64,000 bases of DNA, taken from Narthecium ossifragum. Taxonomy: Eukaryota > Streptophyta > Magnoliopsida > Dioscoreales > Nartheciaceae. Where the stretch lies: assembly GCA_963920575.1 (NCBI GenBank), contig OY986967.1, positions 2,835,869-2,899,868 of the forward strand. Direction: 5' to 3'. Shown piece by piece: positions 1 to 10,270 of the stretch (positions within the stretch are counted from its first letter, which is position 1; every line of letters begins with the position of its first letter). Made by a program: the position numbers and the translations under genes. Under the pieces are notes generated by a model, which saw only the letters and a program-made list of their open reading frames with translations, had not been told where the DNA came from and made no database searches.

Positions 1-1035
1 AAAATAACATCAACAATTAACGTAAAAATTAACATGAATAAGTCATTAAAAAAAATTAAATAGCATCAAAAAATAATATAATAACTAAAATAATTATTAA
101 CATAAAATTTTAAATTTTCATATGATACATTTAATTATTGGAAAGTTACCGTTATTACATAAAAAGAAGGCTAAAAACAATCATTATTAAATAAAAAAAT
201 GTTACTAATTACCATCATTAAATAAAAAAATAACATTTATATGAGATCTATCATCGATAAATAAAAACTAGCGATAAATAATATGCCGATTTTTATTTTT
301 AACTTATCAGCACTCACTCACCCCACCAAATTCACGTGTCACCCCTCTCTCTCTCTCTTCCCTTTTCATTTACTTTTTCTCACCCTCTCTCTCTCTCCCC
401 CCCTCCCTCCCTCCCTTTTCTTTTACTTCTTCCCCACGCCACTTCTCTCCCTCTCCTTCTCTTTTTTTCTCCCGCAGCCCGTCTCTCCCTCTCCTTCTCT
501 TTTTTTTCTCCCGCAGCCCTTCTCTCCCTCTCCTTCTCTTTTTTTCTCCCGCAGCCCTCTTCACGCGTCCGCCTCCGCCTCCGCCTCCGCTCCGTCTCCT
601 CCTCCGCCTCCGCCTCGGCTCCGTCTCCTCCTCTTCTCCGCCTCGTCCTCCTCCCAAATCCGGCCCCCCCTCTGCCCCGGCTCCTCCCCTCTCTCTTTCT
701 CTCCTCCCCTCTCTCTCCTCCCTCTTCCTATGTTCCTCTCTCTCCTCCGGCGCCTCTGTTTCTCTCCTCTTTCCCCCCTCCCCTCACTGTTTCTTTCCTC
801 CCCTCTCTCTCCTCCCGCTTCCTCTATTCCTCTCTCCTCCGGCACAACTCCGGCACCCTCGATATCGGGTCAGTACCGGGTGATACCTTATGTATCGCCC
901 GGCACAATTCCAGCACCCCCCCGATACCGATTCGGGGGGGGGGGGGGGGGGGGGGCTAGCTGCCGGTCCGGTACATACCGGGCGGCACGGACATGTGCCG
1001 GCCGGTATGGAAATCCTTGTGTTGCGCCATTCTGA
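1..1035. repeat. AT-rich stretch, CT-rich low-complexity block, 22-bp poly-G
   Basis: Positions 1-280 are AT-rich with no gene signal. From about 330 to 845 the plus strand is almost pure C/T with CTCTCC, CCTCCG and CTTTTTTTCTCCCGCAGCCC repeats, the last recurring three times around 460-560. A run of 22 G lies at 934-955. Between 840 and 1015 there are GC-rich direct and inverted repeats (GGCACAAnTCCnGCACC at 841 and 901). Long open frames here come only from base composition. I see no gene. Confidence 0.7.
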
Positions 1036-2966
1036 GATAGAGCATCATTTGCGTTTCTAGAGGTATTTCACTCTAAAAATCGGGATTGCAACTACAACGT
1101 CGGCATCCCTTACCAGAAGGATCATAAAACTGATTTAATCATTCATCTTGATTTTTTATTTGGCACAATGGCAACAAGTAAAAAGGCTGGATCTTGGTCT
1201 AGCAGACGAAGAGAGACTAGATACTGCTCTAGCAAGCGAAAGCTCTTGTATCAAAAACAGTAAACACGCTAAAGAGATATTGAGAAGTCTATTAAGGATT
1301 GTATCCCTAAAAACTTAGACTAGATAAATAATAGTCCGACTATACAAGAAGAAAGGAACCCTAGTTACCTAGCAGAAATATCCTAAGACCAGTTGTCAAG
1401 AGAGACAGGAATCACAGGCCCGCTAAAGAAACAACAAAAAAATATGTAACCTAATCCTAGAAGGCAACTAAAAATCCTAGTTCTAGGAAAGATAAAAAAT
1501 GCAATCCAAGTGAAAATTCTAGCCCCACATCAGGCTCACGCCAATCTCTTACAGGAACACCCTAAAAAAACTGGAAATAGAAAGGCATTAAGGTGCTTTA
1601 TCTGCGATCCTTCAGCAGATTCTTAAACAATAGACACAGATTAACCTTCTCCATGGTACTGGCATTCCACATAAATTCTGTTCGTTTATCTTCAATAACA
1701 GAATTCTCAATACAGACAATCTTGCAGTGTAGCCGGAATATGCTGATCTCAAAATCCCCATGTACAGTCAGATTCAAGACTTATAAATCATCTTTTGTTG
1801 CTCTATCAATTTTCAAAGTGACTTTGAAGATATTATTTGCCACGACTGGATCTGAGAAGCTATAGGCCTTTCTATAAAGATAATGGAGGTAGTGGAGATT
1901 ATTCAGAGCTCCTACCTGTAAATTATATTGAAAACTGATGTCCTTGTGCCATTCTTGACACTTGGAACAGCCGGGGAGAGAAAATCTAGAAACTTTCTAG
2001 AAGCAGCAGATTTGCCCCTGTGACATAATGCTGTCATTGATTTTTATTCTTTTGGATCTGGTAGGATTCTCTACAAACAAGTAGATCAACACTTTGGAAA
2101 AGGAGGTGGCCTGCATCTGGCAGCCATCAATTGCTTAAAGGAGTACATCTATTAACCGGAATTACAGGAGTTCAACCTGCAAAGATCCACCGGTAAGACC
2201 AGCTCCATCAAGATTTAATTTGAAGGATTGATGAGCTTGTACAATTTGGTTGCCCAATCTTTTGTTGGTTTCTAAACTTTCGGTCCCTTTCTAGTCATCA
2301 TCTTTGGCTTTCAAAGACTAAAGAATAACATTTTGTCATACTATGTTAAGCAACACTATCATCTAAACCAGGAAAATCAATGCAGCCTTTACATTTTGTT
2401 GTTAGAAGAATATAACTTAATCTCTCATATCGGGTGACAGATGATCATGCAAAGAATGGGAGGCCATGTGTACTCACAAGTATATAATATGTACTAATGG
2501 CATACACAGTATGGTAAAACGATTCTAAACCAAATTGAAAATGGCAGAATGAGAATAATAGACATTTCTAGCTATTGTCAATGAGCTAGACTTTTCCACA
2601 AAAACTTCAATCAAAATTCTGTTAAGTTTGAATCTTATAAGCAAGTAATAATCTGCTTTTACATCGGGATACAGAGCAGTTTTTAAACAGTTTGATAAGG
2701 ATGCTAATTCATTAGTGATAATTAAACAAGAGGAAATGAATTCATAGATAAACCATAACTCAGTGAATGCGTTCAATATTAATCCAAGGAACTTCCTGAA
2801 GGCCCAGAGGATTAAAGGTCTAACTTATAGTATTCACTTAGATGACAATGCATTCCACAGTCAAATATGGCATCTTCACATTAATTGTGTTTGAAGCAAA
2901 CTTGGGTGGTCATATCAATAAGCAAAGACAATAACTAAATGAAAGAACAGTAAAATTAAGTAAAAC
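1036..2966. other. No recognisable gene (intergenic or long intron)
   Basis: This stretch was read in all frames and gives only short frames with no recognised domain. It lies directly 3' of the last visible exon of the minus-strand 5'-nucleotidase gene, so it may be a long intron of that gene. I looked for the expected downstream HAD motif region on the minus strand and did not find it. Confidence 0.5.
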
Positions 2967-5638
2967 CTGCAGCATAAAATGCATTCCTCCATCCACAAAG
3001 TAATATGGAGAATTGGTGAGCAAGAAAAGTTTCTTTCCCTTCTCCTTTAGCTTCCGCAAAAAGTGCAGCAATTGGCTCTGCAGATCAAATTATTGGAGCT
3101 TCAGTTTTACACTCTGGAATACTTGTTATTCTGAGGTGCCATCAGTATGGCAGCTGAACCGTGGGGCCCAAATATGGTCATCTGGGGTTACAGTTATGGA
3201 TAACCAACATTGCCAACTAAAATCATGAAAACTTAAGAGAGCCAGACTGCTTACATTTTTCACGAGGTACTTCTGAGGGTCAGAAATAATTTGCCTATGA
3301 GCTAAACCACTACGGTGGACGTGTTTGATCGCATGTTTCACATCTTCATAAACATAGGAAGAATCAAATTCCAGCTTAGCATCCACGAAATGTTGTACAA
3401 CGTCTGCAATTAGGCATGCCTGCTTTACAGACAATGAAATTTTTTCAGTACAGATTGAATTAAGAGACAATGAAGTACCATACTTCCACATTTGATGGCT
3501 TTATCTTCAACTTCAAGTCCATCTTATGATATGACCATATTACAATAGTAATAACAAAGAGTAGGAAATCCAGGATTTTCAACGTAGAGATGTAACAGGA
3601 GAGAATATTACCTCACTAAAGCAAAAAAAATCCATCAGACCGACAAGGCCACGTGCTTGATCTCGGCCAATATGTCTTGTGCCATAAAATTCTCTTATTT
3701 TTTCCAAACTAAGCTGCTTGCAAACAAATAGAATTAAGATATGCATAGCAAGCTGATGACAGTATTCAGCAAAATGTATTATTGAGAATTTTTACAGAAC
3801 AAAGTAAAATGGACAACACTGAGGCTATCTATTTCTAGATATATTTTGATGAATAACCATACTAGATGCCCTTATTCCTTCATTCCACCAAGGAGATCGA
3901 CTTTGACTTCGCTTGAAAATGCAAAATACAGACACGACATGCTTCTTGACAGTTAGAGTATTTCTAAGAGTCTCTGTACGTTTCAAATCATAATCAATGT
4001 CTTTCACGTATCTGCTAACTTCCTACATAACCTGGCCATCAGTTCCCATTTATTTCTCAGTCCTTACATTCCAACCCAATGCTCTGCACCGAATTGCTTT
4101 ATTGCCTCATGCCTCCTTATTGGGGAAAAAAAATCCAATGTACAATACTTAAAGTGTGGCGTTTAAATGGAGATAAAATTGGAGTATGGTGCAGCTTGGC
4201 ATTGTATCAGATAAAACATAACGGTTAAAATAAAACTGCTCCGCAAAGTATTCTGATGAAATAGGAAATTTTAAGGTTGTCATTACGTAAATTATGAGTT
4301 ATCTTATAACAATAAGTACTGATGACCAGGTTTATGGAAATAGCAATCAGCATTTTTGGCCCTAAGAATTAAGAAAAAGATAATGTGAAACTAAGCCTAA
4401 ATAAACCAGATAAAACCGATAAAAAAGTTACCCGATAGGGAGCAATTATAGTTGTCAAAACAATATGAAAGAATATATACCATGTTGTGCCTAAAACTTA
4501 AGGCTAGAGAATCAAATACACCTACATGTGGATAAGGCTTCCTAATAAGTCTGGTATTTCAACATCAGATTAATGATTCATTGGAGCTATGTGATTTGAA
4601 ATTCATCAACCTATAGATAAGGAGACAAGTACGTAAACCATTCGGATGCATAATAACAGAATGGGAGAAATCCTACCTTCTGACGCCCAAAGTAGCATCC
4701 TGATGGCTCTATGGACCCAAAGAAATCCAGCTTAAGAAGGCACCCCTTCAGCCTGTCATAATACAGGCCTCTGATAGGAAAGTTTGGGTCATACTTGAAT
4801 TGCAGGCAACTCTCTGGATATCTTAGCTGAAAAGACGCATGAGTCATGAAATAAAAAAGAAGAAGAAGATAAGATAAATATATAACCGACACGTAACGAA
4901 GCTACAATACTGATCAGACCAAGAACATCAACCCACCAACCTCATTGACGAGGTGCTCTTTCGCAAGGTCATAGATCAAGCTTTGTAAATTCTCAGAGTA
5001 ATGCGCCAGCGTATAATCATAATCAAATCCGTATACTTGTATATCATCCAACTTGACATTCTTATTTACGAATATACCTAAAACTCGCAAAGAAATGAGT
5101 TACCATACTGACAACTTGTCCTTTATTTCAGGAAGGGAAAAAACACACAAGGGATCAACGAAAGTAACCATTTGGGTTCATCTTAGGCATCTCCTTTAGC
5201 GCCAAAGGGATGTTGAGGAAGCTACGCTTTGCCGCCTCGAACTCATGTCGTATCTTGTCGATTTCATCCTTCGGTCCTTCAAGATTACGAAGGTGCTCCG
5301 CATGCTTCACTTCCAAAGCCACTGTCGAGCTGAAATCCCGAAAAAATCCACCAAACTCGTGCCCTAATTTCCAGAAACATTGTAATCCATGAGAAATCCT
5401 TTCAAGAAACTCCAGCGATCCAAAACAAGAACCAAGAATCCAAATTTACGACGCGTTCACCAACCTCCTAATCCAAAGCAAGCTAACCTCTTCCAGGCAG
5501 GTCTCTGCGAGAAAGATCAGGAAATGAGCGACAGAACCAAATCGACAGGAGAGATTGCGTGCGGGTATTCAAATTTACAAGAAGTGCGTTGGCGGGAGAG
5601 GGGAGCGCTAGGCGGCCTCGTCGAACGGCCGCCGCCAT
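2967..5638 (-). CDS. HAD-family 5'-nucleotidase (NT5DC-like), 3' exons not in window
   Basis: Predicted cytosolic-type purine 5'-nucleotidase of the HAD superfamily (IMP/GMP-specific 5'-nucleotidase group), which dephosphorylates nucleoside monophosphates. Seven minus-strand exons keep phase: 5638-5488, 5363-5169, 5077-4941, 4826-4677, 3713-3612, 3419-3255 and 3077-2967, giving 337 codons. The start MAAAVRRGRLALPSP opens an Arg/Ser-rich presequence suggesting import into mitochondria or plastids (inference). HAD motif I is FDYDYT in exon 3, with both aspartates present. Exon 5 has FYGTRHIGRDQARGLVGLMD, and exon 7 has motif II, FLLTNSPYYFVDGG. Family members continue for roughly 200 or more residues with HAD motif III; those exons are absent downstream to position 1. 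The gene either continues across a long intron beyond the left edge or is truncated. Family assignment is firm; substrate and compartment are inferred. Confidence 0.85.
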
Positions 5639-6359
5639 TAGGGACTTAAAGCTCGACCTCGAGCTCCGCTCTATAGGACCCCCGTGGAGACGTTGGGGAG
5701 GAGGAATGGAGACGATAAACTTATATAAGGATTCAGAAGAGCGGGAGAACAAGTTGTTACTTGTTAGGGATTCTTTTCTTTTCACCCTTTCTTGGCTTTG
5801 CTTCTTGTATTCAAGCGGCTACCACTTTTTAAGTAATTATGAAATAATAAAAAGATTCGTATATTAAATAATAGACTAATAGATACCGACCACGATATTG
5901 CATAGATAATTCTTTTGTAAGAAAAAAGAGTGTCAATTTTCTTTCTTTCTTATAGGCTTTCATTGGTCATGTTTGACAAATCTTTAAAGGCCATTTGTCA
6001 GCTTAAAATTAGGGAAGGAAAAAAAAATCACTTGCTTGGCTTTTTGGCTCGCTAAATCATATTTTGATGCTGCATTGACTTTTATATATTTTTCAATCCG
6101 ATGTTGCGTCATGTGATTCGGTTATTTACAAGTAATATGTGTTTTCCAGTGATTGACTTGTTTCATATCGTTGTGCAACCACCACTTGATTAGTTCAAAT
6201 GGAAGTACCCATGTTATCCAAAGAATAAGTCTTCATGTCAGATCCCAAAGTTCATCAATTTAGTGGGATAAATATGGAGAAGCCCAGAGTAGTTGGGCGA
6301 GACTTTCGCAGCTGATTTAACTTGGATGCAACAAAGTGGCTTTAATAGATATCGTTAGA
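5639..6359. other. Upstream flank of the 5'-nucleotidase gene
   Basis: This holds the presumed promoter and 5' leader of the minus-strand nucleotidase gene, then AT-rich sequence. I see no additional gene and no unambiguous TATA box. Confidence 0.4.
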
Positions 6360-6738
6360 AGTGAGTATTCGATAAATATTGAATTGAAATATCGAATACT
6401 GAAATATCGAAAAAAATTTGATACATCAAATTAAGAATCGAATCGAATTTGTGTATAAAATCGAACTAAATCGAACCGATATTAATTTAAAAATCGAATC
6501 GAATTCATGTAAAAACCGAATCGAATCGAAAAAATTGAAATAATTTTTAATTTTTTACTTTACAATATAAAATCAAACCGAAATAAGATATATAACTTTA
6601 AAATTTTCGATATTTTGATATTTATCAAATTTTAAAAATAAAAACTGAAATCAAACTGAATACCAAAGTTTTAATAATAAAAAAATCAAACCGAACCGAA
6701 TATATCAAAAAACCAAATTAAATTATTCGATTCGATTC
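6360..6738. repeat. AT-rich dispersed repeat with TCGAATCGAA motifs
   Basis: The stretch is built of repeated AATCGAATCGAA and AAACCGAACCGAA words, with a reverse-complement-like counterpart at its far end (ATTCGATTCGATTC near 6724). This is typical of non-coding dispersed plant repeats. It has no coding potential and directly abuts a Tourist-like MITE. Confidence 0.5.
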
Positions 6739-6741
6739 TAA

Positions 6742-6967
6742 AGGGTCATTTGGTATGGGGTTAGAAAAAGTGAGGTTAAGAGGGGATAGTGTTAGATGGG
6801 GTTAGAAAAAGTGGGGTTAAGGAATAGGGGTAAGAAAAAGTAGAGAGGTGGTGGTAGGTGGAATGAGAATAACCCCGTAATCATTACTTTTGATGTTTGG
6901 GTAAAAAATGGAGATAAGGGGGGATAAAGTGGGGTTATCCCCGCTTATCCCCCAACCAAACAGGGGT
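6742..6967. mobile_element. Tourist-like MITE, 226 bp
   Basis: The left end AGGGTCATTTGGTATGGGG and the reverse complement of the right end, ACCCCTGTTTGGTTGGGGG, form imperfect terminal inverted repeats. A TAA trinucleotide flanks both ends (6739-6741 and 6968-6970), the target duplication expected of PIF/Harbinger-derived Tourist elements. The interior has GGGGTTAGAAAAAGTG repeats and no open frame. Confidence 0.7.
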
Positions 6968-6970
6968 TAA

Positions 6971-7233
6971 GAGTTTGGTTGATTTTGCTCACTAACCTCT
7001 GATGTGGTGGGCTACAGCACCGAGGGAAAATAGATGCAAATGGAAGCAGCTACATCATACTGCAAGACACTGACTACCAATTCAAACGGCTAGCTTGTAC
7101 TTGGTGGGCCCTCACCTGATTGTTTTGAAAAGCCTTTTTGGATCACGAGACATGTCAGTGAAGGCACTATCATAAATTGATGATACCAATGCCCACTCTC
7201 AAAAGCTTCCCTATCTCATTCCTGTCCTTATAA
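6971..7233. other. Short unassigned spacer
   Basis: This is unique-looking sequence between two transposable elements. No gene or repeat is recognised. Confidence 0.4.
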
Positions 7234-7512
7234 TTAAAAAAAAGGTCAAAAAAAACAGTTCGGTACCCTCTAATTTTCCAATTTTACAGTTTAGTACCAT
7301 GTACTTTAAAAATTATCAAAAAATATTTCAAGTTATATAATAGTGTAGTATAAACCCATCATCCGACGTCGTTACACATTTTAACGGCAAACCAGTCACT
7401 GTACTCAATTTTGACCGATATTCGGGCTATTTTGACTGGTTTTCGCTGACGTGGGCTAGTTTTTGCTGATGTGGTGACGTCAGAGAGAGAGATACGGGAG
7501 GGAGAGAGAGAG

Positions 7513-7690
7513 CACCTGCCGAAGATCAACGGCGGGAGGGAGGGGTACGAGGCGGCGTTCACGGCGATCCATCGGAGGCGGATGAACTGGATCCCGGTGC
7601 TCCACATGCAGAAGTACTTCTCCATAGCTGACGTCACCGCCAAACTCTGCCGCGCGGCGGAGGCCCGGCACATCTCGATGGGGGGAGGCC
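7513..7690 (+). pseudogene. ALKBH10-like N-terminal fragment, copy 1 (in Pack-MULE A)
   Basis: The plus strand reads KINGGREGYEAAFTAIHRRR then MNWIPVLHMQKYFSIADVTA. This matches what I recall of the conserved N-terminal region of plant ALKBH10B-type proteins (formerly annotated as hydroxyproline-rich proteins), where RRxNWxPVLHMQxYFSxAEV is conserved. It is a second, shorter copy of the sequence at 8297-8450 in the same orientation, with scattered substitutions. It has no start, no catalytic domain and is flanked by MULE sequence, so it is a captured fragment. Confidence 0.55.
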
Positions 7691-7980
7691 TGTGGAGCAT
7701 GCGGCGCCAGAGGCTGAAGACGATGACGGCGACAGCGTACGCGGCGGATGGGCAGAAGACGAGACGAGGGATGCTGAGGCCGGCGACGAGGCGGTGGGTC
7801 GAGCCCAGGCGAGGAGATGGTGGTAGAGGACGACGAGAACGTGAAGGGTGGCGGCGAAGTAGGACGGGGTGAGAGGAGATGGAGGTTCTTGGGGGTGATG
7901 AGGACGTTGACGGTGATGCCGACGGCGGAGAGGGCAGGGGTGAGGCCGACGACGGAGAGGGCGGTGGCGAGGTCGAGCAT
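7690..7980 (-). pseudogene. UDP-glycosyltransferase (UGT89-like) N-terminal fragment in Pack-MULE A
   Basis: The minus strand reads LDLATALSVVGL, then VNVLITPKNLHLLSP, and in another frame GLSIPRLVFCPSAAYAVAV and FSLWRRM. These correspond to the N-terminal acceptor domain of plant family-1 glycosyltransferases, closest in my recollection to UGT89: the stretch after the HPFPxQGH motif, the VTPKNLPLLSP segment and the GIPRLVFxPSGA segment. The order is conserved but the frame shifts, and the C-terminal PSPG UDP-sugar box is missing. It is therefore a non-functional captured fragment, opposite in strand to the adjacent ALKBH10-like copies. Confidence 0.7.
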
Positions 7981-8210
7981 GGGTAGCTCTGTTTTGTTTC
8001 TCCAAGTCCTTGGGATCCTCTGTTTTTCTTCCTCTGTTTTGTTTCTCTCCTTCCAAGTCCGGCATCCCCTCCTCTAAGGTCTATATATATATAGAAGGGA
8101 GAAGGGTGTCGCGATTGTACCTCCTGGTGGCGGCGGAGGTGATGGCGATGGCGGCGGGGGTTGGAGCTGGAGCGGGCGCGGTGGCGCCACCGACGGCTGG
8201 AGCTGGGGGG

Positions 8211-8450
8211 GAGATGTTCGCCATCATCGCGTGGTACCGGGGGGAGTTCACGACGGCGAATGCGATCATCGACACCCTTTGCTTGCGCCTGGCGCAGATC
8301 AACGGCGGGAGGGAGGGGCACGAGGCCGCGTTCACGGCAATCCATCGGAGGCGGATGAACTGGATCCCGGTGCTCCACATGCCAAAGTACTTCTCCATAG
8401 CCGACGTGACCGCCGAACTCCGTCATGCGGCGGAGAACCGACACATCCCA
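8211..8450 (+). pseudogene. ALKBH10-like N-terminal fragment, copy 2 (in Pack-MULE A)
   Basis: The frame reads MFAIIAWYRGEFTTANAIID, then TLCLRLAQINGGREG and RRRMNWIPVLHMPKYFSIAD. It resembles the WLRGEFAAANAIIDALC and CNWxPVLHMQQYFS blocks of plant RNA demethylase ALKBH10B-type proteins. It is longer than copy 1 and open over the whole fragment, but has no 2-oxoglutarate/Fe(II) dioxygenase domain. An ATG at 8215 exists but lies inside the captured exon. Confidence 0.55.
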
Positions 8451-8734
8451 GCGGGGGAGCGCGGAGAAGGCGAGGGAGGAGAGGGAGGAGGAGGAGAAGG
8501 ATCTAGCTGAAGAGATAGGCGTGGAGTATGCGCCGTGGAGGGGCTCTCCTATCTCACCGTTCACGTGAAGGTTTACCGTCACCCCCATCTCACACCGTCA
8601 GTCTGTTGGGTTCAAAATGACCAGTATAGTAAGTTGGAGCATTTTTTGATAATTTTTAAAGCACATGGTACTAAACTGAAAAACTGGGAAACTACAGGGT
8701 ATTGAAGTGCCTTTTGGCCTTAAAAAAATTATTA

Positions 8735-9563
8735 AAAAATGTTACACAATAGATTCCTATCCTTAGAGTATTATCAATATATTCCCCATCACATTTCATA
8801 TCCCTATATTTAGGAAATATTATTAAAAAAATGTCACACAATAGATTCCCTATTCTTAAACGCATTCCTTATGTCATTTCCTAAAACCAAGGTCCCTATA
8901 ATTAAGGAATCTCTTAAAATTTAGGGAATGAAAGTAGTGAATGAGTCTGAAGATAGGGAATCTGTTGGCTAATGTTTTTTAGCCAATTTTTAAAATTCAG
9001 AGATAGAGAATCTGTTACGAATGAAAACACATTCCCTATTCACTAAACATGTTTAAGTTTTAAAACTTTCAATATTATTGGGAATTAATATAAGGAAAAT
9101 TGATGAGAGAATAAGGCAAAAGCCGATTCCCTATATTGTATAATGACATAAAATCACACCAAAATAGGGATATGGATTGGGAAGCTGCTGATGATGCTCT
9201 TACACTCATTTCCTATGTCATTCCCTACAACAACCTCATTCCCTATAATTAATGAATATGTTAAAATTTAGGAAATAAGATAGGAAACTAGTTTGGAGAT
9301 AGAGAATCTCTTGGCTAATGTTTTTTTAGTCATATTTTTTAAATTTAAGGATAAAGAATGAGATAGGTTATTTGTTGGAAATGTAAATATATTCCCTGTA
9401 TACTAAATATTTTTAAGCTCTAAAACTTTTAGCATTATTGAGAATCAATATAGGAAAAATTGCCGAGTGAAAAAGGCAAAAATTGATTCCTTATATTGTA
9501 AAATGATAGAAAATCACACCAAAATAAGGATAAGAATAGAAAAGCTGCTAATGATTCTCTAAT
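8735..9563. repeat. Tandemly duplicated ~350-bp AT-rich element
   Basis: Two head-to-tail copies lie at about 8865-9201 and 9202-9563. Both contain CCCTATAATTAA, TTAAAATTTAGG, GAGATAGAGAATCT, AAATCACACCAAAATA and end in AAGCTGCTnATGATnCTCT. A partial copy precedes them near 8735-8855. The unit is AT-rich and non-coding, and looks like a MITE-type element in tandem. Confidence 0.6.
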
Positions 9564-10270
9564 GCAAGCAACCAAATGGCTCGTATTTATAGCTTCCATT
9601 CCAAAAATCATATAATACCCAATCTAGGAAATTAACAGCTTTTTACGAGTTAAAATATACCTAATTTAGGTTAGCATTAACATCATATAACTTGCAAGAA
9701 AATATAATAAGAAAGTAATTTTCATAACTTAAAAACCCAAAATGGTGGCCATCTCTTATCACGGCAACAAGTATCATTTTAATACGCATCTTACAATTCA
9801 TATCCAGAATCTTGCCATGGTCCACGAGAATTAAAGTGCTACGTGTACTGCTGTATTGGTCGAAGGTATGCTGTTTGCTGTTCGTGAGAAGCAGCTGTGG
9901 CAGAGAACCATAGGCCAATTCCCAACCAACTGTCGTTTGTTACCATCTGGCGCGCTTCTCCCATACAAACGCTCCGCTGTCTCCCGCTCCCGAAACGCGC
10001 GGCGCGGCCCTCTCCCCCGCCCCACCCCCTGCGGCGAAACGTAATCTAGGGTTAGGGTTAGGGATCCCGAGTATTCCCATCGGATCTTGCGCCGGACATC
10101 GGCTAGTGATCGGCTCCCCCTTGGATCGGGCGCGATTCTTTTTCCTTGTTTTTTTTCTTCTAGGTTTTAGTGTTATTCTGGATATGGAAGGCGTGATTTT
10201 TTTAGTGCTGTAGATAGGATTCTTTGGGAGGAGAGGGACTTGGAACTGGATCAGGGGGGGGGTTGTGGAG
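9564..10270 (+). promoter_or_regulatory. Promoter and leader of the FRAY-type kinase gene
   Basis: This lies immediately upstream of the kinase start codon. The last 300 bases become GC-rich (CCCGCTCCCGAAACGCGCGGCGC), as expected for a transcribed leader. A telobox-like TAGGGTTAGGGTTAGGG lies at 10047-10063; such motifs are common in leaders of broadly expressed plant genes. No clear TATA box was identified. Confidence 0.45.
10047..10063 (+). promoter_or_regulatory. Telobox-like motif (GGGTTA repeats)
   Basis: TAGGGTTAGGGTTAGGG lies about 210 bases before the kinase ATG. Telo-box elements are bound by TRB/AtPurα-type proteins in other plants. Here only the motif and its position are seen. 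Confidence 0.55.

Larger units (their letters stand above)
7244..8719. mobile_element. Pack-MULE A carrying UGT and ALKBH10-like fragments
   Basis: This is a non-autonomous Mutator-like element. Its roughly 90-bp terminal inverted repeats (7244-7335 and 8626-8719) share GTTTAGTACCATGT followed by CTTTAAAAATTATCAAAAAAT. The flanks TTAAAAAAAA (7234-7243) and TTAAAAAAA (8720-8728) look like a 9-10 bp target duplication, although an A-run makes this less decisive. The GC-rich interior contains an inverted UDP-glycosyltransferase fragment between two direct copies of an ALKBH10-like N-terminal fragment. No transposase is present. Capture of unrelated host exons between MULE termini is the definition of a Pack-MULE. 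Confidence 0.85.

Noticed and set aside
283..1035. Long overlapping open frames (250 and 207 codons)
   Set aside because: They are products of C/T-only sequence (Ser/Pro/Leu runs) and a poly-G tract, open in several frames at once, with no domain.
7359..8588. 409-codon minus-strand open frame
   Set aside because: It spans Pack-MULE A and reads most of the captured cargo antisense or out of frame. Only a short UGT stretch is in the true frame, so it is not a gene.
10047..10063. Interstitial telomere repeat
   Set aside because: Only about three units, in a gene leader; better explained as a telobox.
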